The notes beneath the pieces were generated by a model. The model did no database searches. It saw only the letters and a program-made list of their open reading frames with translations, and was not told the DNA's origin. A program made the translations under genes and the position numbers. From Leminorella richardii (GTDB lineage: Bacteria > Pseudomonadota > Gammaproteobacteria > Enterobacterales > Enterobacteriaceae), in contig NZ_LS483470.1 in the NCBI RefSeq assembly GCF_900478135.1, positions 3,185,001 to 3,249,000 on the forward strand: DNA of 64,000 nucleotides, written 5' to 3'. Below are positions 44,884-52,763 of the stretch, piece after piece. Each line of letters starts with the position of its first letter. Within the stretch, counting starts at the first letter, position 1.

Positions 44884-46314
44884 ATGGCCCAGGCATCTGC
44901 TTTTCGATCCGTTCTTGAAAATACACTGAAACATGCACTTCAACATTTAGACAACTTGAAAAATAACCCAGTGGCTGCGAGTGCAAGTTTAGAGACACTG
45001 CGCGAAAAACTGCATAAACCTCTCAATATCAACGGGCTCACCGCCGAGCAGGTCATTGATGATTTAGTCGCCGATACGGACGGCGGTATCATGGGTAGCG
45101 CAAGCGGGCGCTTTTACGGTTGGGTTATAGGAGGTTCTCTACCAGCGGCTCTAGCGGCTGACTGGTTAACAAGCACATGGGATCAAAATGCCGCTTCATA
45201 CTCTTGTGGGCCAGCTGAAGCCGTTATTGAGGAAGCCTGTGGTCGATGGCTAAAGGACCTACTTGGCTTGCCTGAACACGCCAGCTTTGCTTTGACCAGC
45301 GGTTGTCAGATGGCACACGTCACAGCATTGGCTGCAGCGCGCAATGAGCTGTTGACGCGCCGCGGCTGGCAGGTTGAATCCGATGGTCTATTTGGTGCAC
45401 CAGCAATTCGTATCCTAAGTAGCGACCAATTCCACGGGAGTATTACACGAGCAACTCGCCTATTAGGTATGGGAACAAAGAGGGTTGTTGGTTTATCCGC
45501 CAATCAAGCCGGGAAAATTGAAGCGGCAACGCTGGAACAGGCTTTGAAAGAAGATCCGGATACATTAACTATTGTGCTGCTACAGGCGGGCGACCTTAAC
45601 ATCGGCGCATACGATAATTTTGAAGAGCTAATTCCGCTAGCACACCGCTACGGCGCATGGGTTCATATTGATGGAGCCTTTGGGCTATGGGCGAATACCA
45701 GTCCGAATCATAGGCATCTTTTGAAGGGCGTAGAGCTTGCTGACTCATGGGCAACTGATGGCCATAAATGGCTGAACGTGCCTTATGACAGCGGCTTTAC
45801 GTTTGTCGCTCATCCAGACGCTCATCGCAGATCCATGTCCTACGAGGCCAGCTATATCACACACAATGACGGCGTTCGCGAACAAAAAGACTGGAATCCT
45901 GAGTGGTCCCGCCGGGGGCGCGGATTTGCAGTTTATGCTGCCCTGAGGCAGCTCGGCCGACAGGGGATCGCTGAATTAATCAATACAAGCTGCAAATCGG
46001 CTCATGATTTAGTCATGGGAATTTCTGCACTACATGGGGCTAAGTTAGTTTGGGAACCCAGCGTTAATCAGGGATTGATTGGTTTTCTTGATCCTCGCCC
46101 TGATGCCAAACAGCATGACCATGACGTCTATACCGATAAAATTACCGAAGCAGTGGCTAAAAGCGGTGAAGCCTTCTTCAGTAATACTACATGGCGCGGC
46201 ATACGCTGCATGAGAGTCTCTGTGTGTAACTGGCAAACGGATGCGCAGGACGTACAGCGGGCAATCGCGGCCGTTGATGCAGCGCTAAAAAATATGGGAT
46301 GGACCAGTAAATGA
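44884..46314 (+). CDS. Group II pyridoxal-5'-phosphate-dependent decarboxylase
   Basis: The 476-residue protein belongs to the aspartate-aminotransferase-fold decarboxylases (aromatic amino acid / glutamate decarboxylase-like, group II). The Schiff-base lysine is in TDGHKWLNVP (K295). The PLP-contacting HIDGAFGLW (H261, D263) and the substrate-side LTSGCQMAHVTAL are also clear. Ribosome site AAGAGAG precedes the ATG. Substrate is unknown. The promoter is a near copy of that of the downstream ada gene, so the enzyme may be induced by alkylating agents. Confidence 0.86.
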   Translation: MAQASAFRSVLENTLKHALQHLDNLKNNPVAASASLETLREKLHKPLNINGLTAEQVIDDLVADTDGGIMGSASGRFYGWVIGGSLPAALAADWLTSTWDQNAASYSCGPAEAVIEEACGRWLKDLLGLPEHASFALTSGCQMAHVTALAAARNELLTRRGWQVESDGLFGAPAIRILSSDQFHGSITRATRLLGMGTKRVVGLSANQAGKIEAATLEQALKEDPDTLTIVLLQAGDLNIGAYDNFEELIPLAHRYGAWVHIDGAFGLWANTSPNHRHLLKGVELADSWATDGHKWLNVPYDSGFTFVAHPDAHRRSMSYEASYITHNDGVREQKDWNPEWSRRGRGFAVYAALRQLGRQGIAELINTSCKSAHDLVMGISALHGAKLVWEPSVNQGLIGFLDPRPDAKQHDHDVYTDKITEAVAKSGEAFFSNTTWRGIRCMRVSVCNWQTDAQDVQRAIAAVDAALKNMGWTSK

Positions 46315-46380
46315 CACTCTGATTCAACCTTGGAATACATATCTAAGGCTAATTCTTCCCCTCCTGAAAGCATCGATATC

Positions 46381-46413
46381 AGCGAACTGTAAGAAAAAAT
46401 CTTACAGTTCGCT
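46381..46413. repeat. Perfect 14-bp inverted repeat between the decarboxylase gene and ada
   Basis: AGCGAACTGTAAGA pairs perfectly with TCTTACAGTTCGCT around a five-A loop. There is no T-run behind it on either strand, so it may be a terminator of unusual form, an mRNA stabiliser or a recombination scar. Confidence 0.7.
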
Positions 46414-46505
46414 TGCGCATGACGAACGTAGCTTCTCGCGTCCCTGAATTCAAATGATAAATCACCCGCCTGTGGCAATGACACGTATTCGGTATAATCT
46501 CGAAA

Positions 46506-46556
46506 AATATAAAGAGCAAGAATCGGAGTGCTTGCGGTGCCATACCTGCCTATAGT
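46506..46556 (+). promoter_or_regulatory. Ada-box promoter of ada
   Basis: AAT/ATA followed by GCAAGAATCGGAGT (46516-46529) and a TATAGT -10 element at 46551-46556, 35 bases after the start of GCAA. The AAT is 7 rather than 6 bases from GCAA. The start codon of ada (46590) lies about 27 bases after the expected transcription start. Confidence 0.65.
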
Positions 46557-46589
46557 GGTCACACGATGACCGAGAACAGGAAATTTACT

Positions 46590-47653
46590 ATGAATAAGAC
46601 CGTTGCTTACAAAACAGATGAGGAACGCTGGGCGGCGGTGATGGCTCGCGATCCTATTGCGGACAGCCATTTCGTCTATGCTGTTCGAACAACAGGCGTG
46701 TACTGCAGGCCGAGTTCATCTACGCGGCACCCAAAAGGGAAAACGTAGTATTTTTTGATACGGCAGAGGCCGCAGAAGCCGCAGGATATCGAAGCAGCCG
46801 TCGTGATTATGGCAACCAATCCAGTGCCGCAGCCGAACGTGCTGCTCTAGTGTCTCGCATATGCCGAACGATAGAAGCATCAGAGACACCGCCTCAGCTT
46901 GATGAGCTAGCTGCTGAGGTGGGTATGAGCCCGTACCACTTTCATCGCCTCTTCAAAGCAGAAACAGGCCTAACGCCGAAAGCGTACAGCTCGGCCTATC
47001 GCGCCCGAAAGCTGCGAGAAGGGTTAAGCTGTAAAGATGCCTCTATCACAAACGCCATCTATGACGCCGGCTTTAATTCAAACAGCAGATTCTACGAAAC
47101 CGCAGACGATCTTCTCGGCATGCGTGCGAGAGACTATCGGGCAGGAGGGACTGGCGCCACGATCCGCTTTGCGGTAGCCCAGTGCTCACTGGGCGCTATT
47201 CTGGTAGCGCAAAGTCAGCGCGGTATTTGTGCAATTTTACTCGGCGACGATCCGGATCGCCTGGTGCGCGACCTACAGGATCAGTTCCCTAATGCTGAGA
47301 TCATTGGCTGTGATGGTGAGTTCGAACAGCTAATTGCGCAGGTAATAGGCTTCATTGAAGCCCCCTCAATGGGGCTGAACCTGCCTCTGGATGTGAAAGG
47401 TACGGTTTTTCAGGAACGCGTCTGGCGAGCACTGCGGGAGATCCCGCCGGGTACTACAGTAAGCTATGCGGATATCGCAAACCGTATTGGTTCACCGAAG
47501 GCAGTACGCGCAGTGGCTCAGGCGTGTGCTAAAAACCACATCGCCGTAGCCATCCCCTGCCATCGTGTCGTAAGGCGCAATGGTGATATTTCGGGCTATC
47601 GCTGGGGCGTGGAGCGCAAGCGAGAGCTTCTGCGGCGAGAAGCGGAAGCTTAA
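46590..47653 (+). pseudogene. ada: ada (methylphosphotriester/O6-methylguanine methyltransferase-activator), frameshifted
   Basis: The N-terminal frame starts MNKTVAYKTDEERWAAV and stops at 46748 after RHPKGKT. Stepping back one base at about 46730-46740 restores RENVVFFDTAEAAEAAGYR and an open frame to 47653, 354 residues in all, exactly the length of E. coli Ada. The break sits on CCCAAAA, either a one-base loss or a -1 slippery site. Of the four zinc cysteines only C38 is present (VYCRPS); C42, C69 and C72 are Ser, Ser and Asp. The AraC-type domain and the C-terminal methyltransferase with PCHRV are intact and could be made from the GTG at 46850 (267 residues). Confidence 0.8.
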
Positions 47654-47672
47654 GTTATGCTGGCTACTATCG

Positions 47673-47801
47673 CTAACACAGTGTGCCAATCGTCTTATAT
47701 TTAGAATCGTTGGGGTGAACCAGAGGGTACATCCCAACGCCATCGTATAGCTGACCTACCTTATTGCCTGGCTTCGTTGAATGTAACTTTGTATCCGTCA
47801 G
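47673..47801 (-). pseudogene. Tyrosine integrase remnant (P4-type N-terminal arm-binding domain)
   Basis: About 40 residues (LTDTKLHSTKPGNKVGQLYD, then GVGMYPLVHPNDSKY) match the N-terminal DUF4102 arm-DNA-binding domain of P4-family integrases. The start codon and everything after SKY are lost. The fragment reads away from the 3' end of leuU, the standard tRNA-attachment-integrase order. It marks an old genomic island integrated at this tRNA-Leu. Confidence 0.8.
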
Positions 47802-47849
47802 CCCTCCTTTACATCGCAGTAAAATACAAAATATTGCAAAGTAAAAATG

Positions 47850-47890
47850 TACCAACATTTATACCAACAAGAGTCGATTGATGTCGATTG
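47850..47890. repeat. Short direct repeats of integrase arm-site type
   Basis: TACCAACA occurs at 47850-47857 and 47862-47869 (12-base period). TCGATTG occurs at 47874-47880 and 47884-47890 (10-base period). They lie between the integrase remnant and leuU, where arm-type integrase sites are expected. Confidence 0.5.
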
Positions 47891-47953
47891 AATTGAGTAG
47901 GTGCTGAGAGAGTATGAAATGAAGGAAAGCCAGTATTTACGCGGATTACAGGC

Positions 47954-47980
47954 AAAAAAATAGACGTCCATTGACGTCTA
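47954..47980 (-). terminator. leuU terminator
   Basis: A perfect 8-bp stem TAGACGTC / GACGTCTA with a 4-base loop is followed by seven T on the minus strand, 13 bases after the CCA end of leuU. Confidence 0.88.
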
Positions 47981-47992
47981 TTGATTTGATAT

Positions 47993-48079
47993 TGGTACCG
48001 AGGACGGGACTTGAACCCGTAAGCCCAATCGGGCACTACCACCTCAAGGTAGCGTGTCTACCAATTCCACCACCTCGGC
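47993..48079 (-). tRNA. leuU: tRNA-Leu (GAG), leuU
   Basis: The 87-base minus-strand sequence starts GCCGAGGTGGTGGAATTGG and ends CCTCGGTACCA. It has the long variable arm of a class II tRNA and anticodon GAG in the CTTGAGG loop. CCA is encoded. It lies next to secG as in E. coli and is followed by an integrase remnant. Confidence 0.97.
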
Positions 48080-48119
48080 ACTGACCGATGGATGACTCCA
48101 CCGGTTTAAACCTGTTCCC

Positions 48120-48452
48120 TTAATTAGGGATATCGCTGCTCGGCGTATTTGGCTTAACAGGAGCAACCTGCTCAACCTGCACCGGCGCGCTTAAGTCGTC
48201 AAATTCGCCGACTTTCTTTTCCTGACGGCTGCTCATGTTGCCCAGCGCCAGACTGATAATGAAAAACAGCGCGGCTAAAATCGCCGTGGTGCGGGTCATA
48301 AAGTTACCCGAACCGCCTGAGCCAAACAGCGTTGCTGAAGCTCCGGCACCGAAAGAGGCACCCATGTTGGCCCCTTTGCCCTGCTGCAGCATAACCATGC
48401 CGACCAGACCAATGGCCACCAGCAGGAAAATAATAAGAAGCGCTTCGTACAT
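48120..48452 (-). CDS. secG: Preprotein translocase subunit SecG
   Basis: The 110-residue inner-membrane protein has two transmembrane helices (MYEALLIIFLLVAIGLVGMV and ILAALFFIISLALGN) joined by the conserved Gly-rich GASFGAGASATLFGSGGSGNF segment. It assists SecYE in protein export. It precedes leuU as in E. coli. On its other side, where glmM is expected, two extra genes are inserted. Confidence 0.97.
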   Translation of the reverse strand: MYEALLIIFLLVAIGLVGMVMLQQGKGANMGASFGAGASATLFGSGGSGNFMTRTTAILAALFFIISLALGNMSSRQEKKVGEFDDLSAPVQVEQVAPVKPNTPSSDIPN

Positions 48453-48736
48453 ATTCTTGCCTGTAATCCTTGCGGGATACCCCGTCGTAATGCTTTACCG
48501 GCTAATTAGAAGGGAGATCTCAAGCCTATCTCAACCTAACCGGAGCGGGTGTGAATACTAACGAAAGCCACAAAGAGGTGCAAGCGCATTTTTATTCATC
48601 CTGCGCATTTGTAGAAAAAACCAACGTTTTACCTGCACTCTTGCGGCTCGTTTTCCCTATTATAAGGGAAGTCCCTCTGCTTTATCCATTCTTATATAGC
48701 CAAACGACGATTTGCCGCGCGCTATATAGTTAATAC

Positions 48737-49546
48737 TTAAGTTTCGTAATATTCGATGGTTCGTTCCTGTGTAAAGCGATTCTCTTCTGGCCCCCACTCT
48801 GCACGCAGCCAGTTGGCGTTGTGATCGTAGCCGCTATAGAATTTCTCACTACGATTTCTATGCTGAGAGTGTGACTTCGCTTCGGCAATAATCCGCTGCA
48901 GGGCATTCTCTTTGTTATAGTCGAAATAGTAAGAGGAGACGTGATTGCTGTCCCCAGAAAGAGAGTCGCTTCTGGCTAACAGGCCGCTGGAATTGTAGTG
49001 ATAGCGTTTTACCGCATAGCCTTCGCTGTACTCTTCTTCTACTCGGGACTTTTCGATAATCTCGGTCAGCTGGCCGTCAGCGTTGTAGAAGAACTCCCTC
49101 ATCCACCCGCTGTTTATCAGTTCGCTTTTTACAATACGACCCTGACTGTCCTGACGGTAGCGTATAACCACGTTGCCAACATCGCTCATCTTGCCGTTAA
49201 TAAGCCAGTTAATGCTCTTCACCCAGCCCTGGCTGTCCTTGTAAACATAGGTTACGGACTCTCCGCGTCGGCTTTTATCTCGCCGCTTAACGCGCAGAAC
49301 GTTTCCTTCAGGACTATAATCAACCTCGCTAGAGCTTAGCCATTCCCCGTTGCGAAAAGTCACTTCTTTGAGCTTTTTCATGCGAAACGAGGTGAATGCA
49401 AGAGAGTGTGCGGAATTTTCCGTCAATGCGAGATTAAAAGAGAATATGGCCTTGTCTTCCGGACTAAGTGCAGTACTGGCATAAGAAAAGCAGGAAAAGG
49501 TAGCTAGACATGAAAGTAGAAAAAACCGGATAAAAGACAACTTCAT
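48737..49546 (-). CDS. Secreted protein with YD/RHS-like repeats, unknown function
   Basis: This roughly 269-residue protein has a signal peptide (MKLSFIRFFLLSCLATFSCFS). A beta-rich body follows with at least four spaced repeats of the YNxxGxL type (YSPEGNVLRV, YRQDSQGRIV, YNADGQLTEI, YNSSGLLAR), like the YD repeats of RHS proteins and MORN-like periplasmic proteins. It is exported, probably periplasmic. I use ATG at 49546; an ATG three codons upstream is equally possible. It lies 100 bases downstream of a GH25 muramidase gene on the same strand, which suggests a pair. No function is known. Confidence 0.7.
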   Translation of the reverse strand: MKLSFIRFFLLSCLATFSCFSYASTALSPEDKAIFSFNLALTENSAHSLAFTSFRMKKLKEVTFRNGEWLSSSEVDYSPEGNVLRVKRRDKSRRGESVTYVYKDSQGWVKSINWLINGKMSDVGNVVIRYRQDSQGRIVKSELINSGWMREFFYNADGQLTEIIEKSRVEEEYSEGYAVKRYHYNSSGLLARSDSLSGDSNHVSSYYFDYNKENALQRIIAEAKSHSQHRNRSEKFYSGYDHNANWLRAEWGPEENRFTQERTIEYYET

Positions 49547-49656
49547 TGTCATCATTGCGCCCTATATATTATTTACTGTATTCCATTCGGGCAGGATTTT
49601 ATCATCACAAAACGGTGTTAAACAATAACTATTACATTACGTCATGATCGATGTGG

Positions 49657-50382
49657 TTAATTATTTATAAGCGTTTCAAATTTATCTTTTTTTCCATTAA
49701 AGACGTTAAAATCAACAAAGGTTTCAATACCCTCCAGCTTTCCTCTGTTGGCATACTGCCAGAATAGCCAGTCTCTGTCGGGCTCTGCCAGTGTGGGCTT
49801 ACCAAAAATATCTCTGATCCAAATTGCATTTTCTCGCATTTGGTCAATCAGGAAATCATTGTAAAACTCTTTGGTAACGTACAGGATAGGCTTTCTGCCG
49901 TAAGCCTTCTCAAGGCGTGAAGCCAGTATTTCAACCTCTCTAAGCACCTCTTGCTTTCCCGATGTCAGCTGGCAGTTACCTCCGTATTCTAGATCGATAA
50001 CCGGCGGCAAAGTGCCTTTCTCTAGGGGAACGGAAGAAATAAAGTTATCCGCCTGATCGGCTCCGCTGCTGCAAAAAGTAAAAAAGTGATAGGCGCCAAC
50101 AGCGAATCCTCTGTCGCGCGCATCTCGCCAGTTAAGCTGAAAGCGTTTGTCTTTAAAGTCCCCGCCTTCCGTTGCTTTTATAAAAATAAACTGAATCTCG
50201 GACACCTTAAGCCTGTCCCAGTCAATCTCTTTTTGGTGATGTGAAATATCGATGCCCTGAATAGGGAAGTCATCACGAGAGGGGTAGTTAAGCCGCACAA
50301 TGCCCTGATAAAGTGCATAAACAAAACAAGCAGCGAATACCGCCACTACGCATACTGTGCCAAGGAGATGCTTTATTCGCAT
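49657..50382 (-). CDS. GH25 muramidase, membrane-anchored
   Basis: The 241-residue protein has one N-terminal transmembrane helix (residues 7-27). A glycoside hydrolase family 25 domain follows, starting FPIQGIDISHHQKEIDW with the catalytic DxE in VIDLEYGG (D130, E132), plus GVGAYHFF-like and FWQYA motifs. GH25 enzymes cut the MurNAc-GlcNAc bond of peptidoglycan. The domain faces the periplasm, so this could be a housekeeping cell-wall enzyme or an antagonism/phage-derived one. It is inserted between glmM and secG, which are adjacent in E. coli. Confidence 0.87.
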   Translation of the reverse strand: MRIKHLLGTVCVVAVFAACFVYALYQGIVRLNYPSRDDFPIQGIDISHHQKEIDWDRLKVSEIQFIFIKATEGGDFKDKRFQLNWRDARDRGFAVGAYHFFTFCSSGADQADNFISSVPLEKGTLPPVIDLEYGGNCQLTSGKQEVLREVEILASRLEKAYGRKPILYVTKEFYNDFLIDQMRENAIWIRDIFGKPTLAEPDRDWLFWQYANRGKLEGIETFVDFNVFNGKKDKFETLINN

Positions 50383-50465
50383 GCTTTCTTAATCCCTTAT
50401 CCTCGTCAAACTGTGTTAAAAGGTCAGCCTAATAAGTAGGTTCTATATGGAGATATAGATAGAAT

Positions 50466-50494
50466 GATGAGGAACAAGCTCCTAGCTCCTCATC
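50466..50494 (-). terminator. Hairpin downstream of glmM
   Basis: GATGAGGA (50466-50473) pairs with TCCTCATC (50487-50494), with an inner GCT/AGC pairing. There is no T-run on the minus strand, so termination here is only probable. Confidence 0.4.
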
Positions 50495-50523
50495 TATACG
50501 CTTATTCGCTGACCAAATAACGG

Positions 50524-51864
50524 CTAGCCTGCAGCCTTCACCGCGTCGGCAATACGGTTTGCCAACGTCACAACCTGCTGCTCATCTTCGCCTTCTACCA
50601 TTACGCGGATCAGCGGCTCTGTACCTGATTTGCGTAGAAGCACCCTGCCGCGACCGGCTAAATCCTTCTCGACGTCCTGAGTTACCTGCTTCACTTCTTC
50701 TGTCGCCAGTGGGTCATGCTGCCCAGAGAAGCGAACGTTAACCAACACCTGTGGCAAAAGCTTCATGCCGCTGCACAGATCGTGCAGGCTCATGTGGTTA
50801 CGCACCATGGCGGCCAGCACCTGCAGACCCGCGACGATCCCGTCACCAGTGGTGGTCTTATCCAGCAGGATAACGTGACCTGAGTTTTCTGCACCAATAG
50901 CCCAGCCCAGCTCATTCATTTTTTCCAGCACATAGCGGTCACCCACTTTTGCTCGGGCAAACGGGATACCCAACTGTTTGAGCGCCAGTTCAAGGCCCAT
51001 ATTGCTCATCAGCGTCCCGACAGCGCCGCCCTTCAGCTGCCCCTTACGCAACGCTTCACGGGCGATGATATACATTATCTGATCGCCGTCGACCTTATTG
51101 CCCAGATGGTCAACCATAATCACGCGGTCACCGTCACCGTCAAAAGCGATGCCAACATCGGCCTTTTCTGCCAGAACGCGTTCCTGTAAAGCCCGCACGT
51201 CAGTTGCGCCGCACTTTTCATTAATGTTCATGCCGTCCGGCTCGCAGCCAATCACGATGGCCTCCGCACCCAGTTCACGCAGCACGCTCGGCGCAATGTG
51301 ATAGGTTGCGCCGTTAGCGCAGTCAACAACGATTTTAATCGAGCTCAGGCTTAGCTCACTAGGGAAGCCGCCTTTACAGAACTCGATATAGCGCCCCGCT
51401 GCGTCGTTAATCCGGCTGGCTTTACCCAGCTCGGCAGACTCTACACAGGTCAAAGGTTTTTCCATTTCAGCCTCAATGGCCTCTTCTACTTCGTCGGGCA
51501 GCTTAGTGCCGTCGATAGAAAAGAACTTGATGCCGTTGTCATCAAAGGGATTATGAGATGCGGAAATAACGATGCCCGCCTCCGCACGAAAGGTTCTCGT
51601 CAGATAGGCAACCGCTGGCGTCGGCATTGGCCCGGTGAATGACGCCGAAAGCCCGGCAGCAGCTAAGCCAGCTTCAAGGGCTGACTCCAGCATATAGCCA
51701 GAAATACGCGTATCTTTACCGATAATGATTTTGCGAGAACCGTGGCGCGCTAGGACTTTCCCTGCCGCCCAGCCCAGCTTAAGAACGAAGTCTGGCGTAA
51801 TAGGATGTTCACCCACTCTGCCGCGAATGCCGTCAGTGCCGAAATATTTACGTGTGCTGCTCAT
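50524..51864 (-). CDS. glmM: Phosphoglucosamine mutase
   Basis: The 446-residue enzyme converts glucosamine-6-phosphate to glucosamine-1-phosphate for UDP-GlcNAc synthesis. The phosphoserine loop ISASHNPFDDNG (around S102), the metal loop FDGDGDR and the C-terminal phosphate-binding RKSGTEPLIRVM are present. The ATG at 51864 (MSSTRKYFGTDGIRGRVG) matches E. coli. It starts 7 bases after the folP stop. Confidence 0.97.
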   Translation of the reverse strand: MSSTRKYFGTDGIRGRVGEHPITPDFVLKLGWAAGKVLARHGSRKIIIGKDTRISGYMLESALEAGLAAAGLSASFTGPMPTPAVAYLTRTFRAEAGIVISASHNPFDDNGIKFFSIDGTKLPDEVEEAIEAEMEKPLTCVESAELGKASRINDAAGRYIEFCKGGFPSELSLSSIKIVVDCANGATYHIAPSVLRELGAEAIVIGCEPDGMNINEKCGATDVRALQERVLAEKADVGIAFDGDGDRVIMVDHLGNKVDGDQIMYIIAREALRKGQLKGGAVGTLMSNMGLELALKQLGIPFARAKVGDRYVLEKMNELGWAIGAENSGHVILLDKTTTGDGIVAGLQVLAAMVRNHMSLHDLCSGMKLLPQVLVNVRFSGQHDPLATEEVKQVTQDVEKDLAGRGRVLLRKSGTEPLIRVMVEGEDEQQVVTLANRIADAVKAAG

Positions 51865-51871
51865 GATATTT

Positions 51872-52705
51872 TTATCCCCTTTCGGAAAGCGTAGCTTCCA
51901 CAATTCTCATTGCTTCTACCGTTTCTTTGACGTCATGTACGCGAATAATCTGCGCGCCCTGCATCGCGGCAATCATCGCGCAGGTCACGCTGCCAACCAG
52001 CCGTTCAGCAGGTGGCACGTTTAACAGCTGGCCAATCATCGACTTACGCGACATGCCAATCAGTAAAGGCAGCCCAAAACGATGAAACTGGGACAAATGC
52101 GCCAGCAGCTGATAGTTGTGTCGTAAATTCTTACCGAAACCAAAGCCGGGATCGAGCACTATTTTCTCTCTCGCCATACCCGCCTTTTCACAGCGTTCAA
52201 TCTGTTCCGCCAGATACGCGTCGACTTCAGCGACAACGTCTTGGTACTGGGGTTCGTGCTGCATGGTCCTCGGCATGCCCTGCATATGCATCAGACAAAC
52301 GGGCAGCTCAGATTCAATCGCCGCCTCAAGCGCACCCGGCTCTTGAAGTGAACGAATGTCGTTAATGAGATGAACGCCTGCGCGAGCGGATTCCCGCATC
52401 ACTTCAGCCTTGGAAGTATCGACGGACACCCACACGTCAAAATTACGCGTCAGCGCCTCGGCAACCGGGATCACTCGCTCCAGCTCTTCTTCAACGGATA
52501 CGTCGGCCGCTCCAGGTCGAGTAGATTCACCGCCAATATCAATCAGGGTCGCCCCCGCCTGAATCATGTCGTTGGCATGGCGCAGCGCGCTGTCAACATG
52601 GCGATAGCGACCACCGTCGGAAAACGAATCCGGCGTAACGTTGAGGATCCCCATGACCTGAGGGTAGTTGAGATCCAGCGTAAGTCCTCGGCTTTCTAGC
52701 TTCAT
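51872..52705 (-). CDS. folP: Dihydropteroate synthase
   Basis: The 277-residue TIM-barrel enzyme joins p-aminobenzoate to the pterin diphosphate in folate synthesis and is the sulfonamide target. Motifs VMGILNVTPDSFSDGG, DIGGESTRPGA, DPGFGFGKN and IRVHDV are all readable. I start at the ATG at 52705 (MKLESRG) with AGAGGCG upstream, as in E. coli. In E. coli ftsH directly precedes folP; here a secreted-protein gene lies between. Confidence 0.96.
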   Translation of the reverse strand: MKLESRGLTLDLNYPQVMGILNVTPDSFSDGGRYRHVDSALRHANDMIQAGATLIDIGGESTRPGAADVSVEEELERVIPVAEALTRNFDVWVSVDTSKAEVMRESARAGVHLINDIRSLQEPGALEAAIESELPVCLMHMQGMPRTMQHEPQYQDVVAEVDAYLAEQIERCEKAGMAREKIVLDPGFGFGKNLRHNYQLLAHLSQFHRFGLPLLIGMSRKSMIGQLLNVPPAERLVGSVTCAMIAAMQGAQIIRVHDVKETVEAMRIVEATLSERG

Positions 52706-52763
52706 GGCGCCTCTTTCACTTTTCACTACAGAACAAACCGATAAACATCTCTGTAATCATTTC

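Noticed and set aside
48551..48733. 60-codon plus-strand frame between secG and the YD-repeat protein gene.
   Set aside because: No ribosome site, no homology and low-complexity content.
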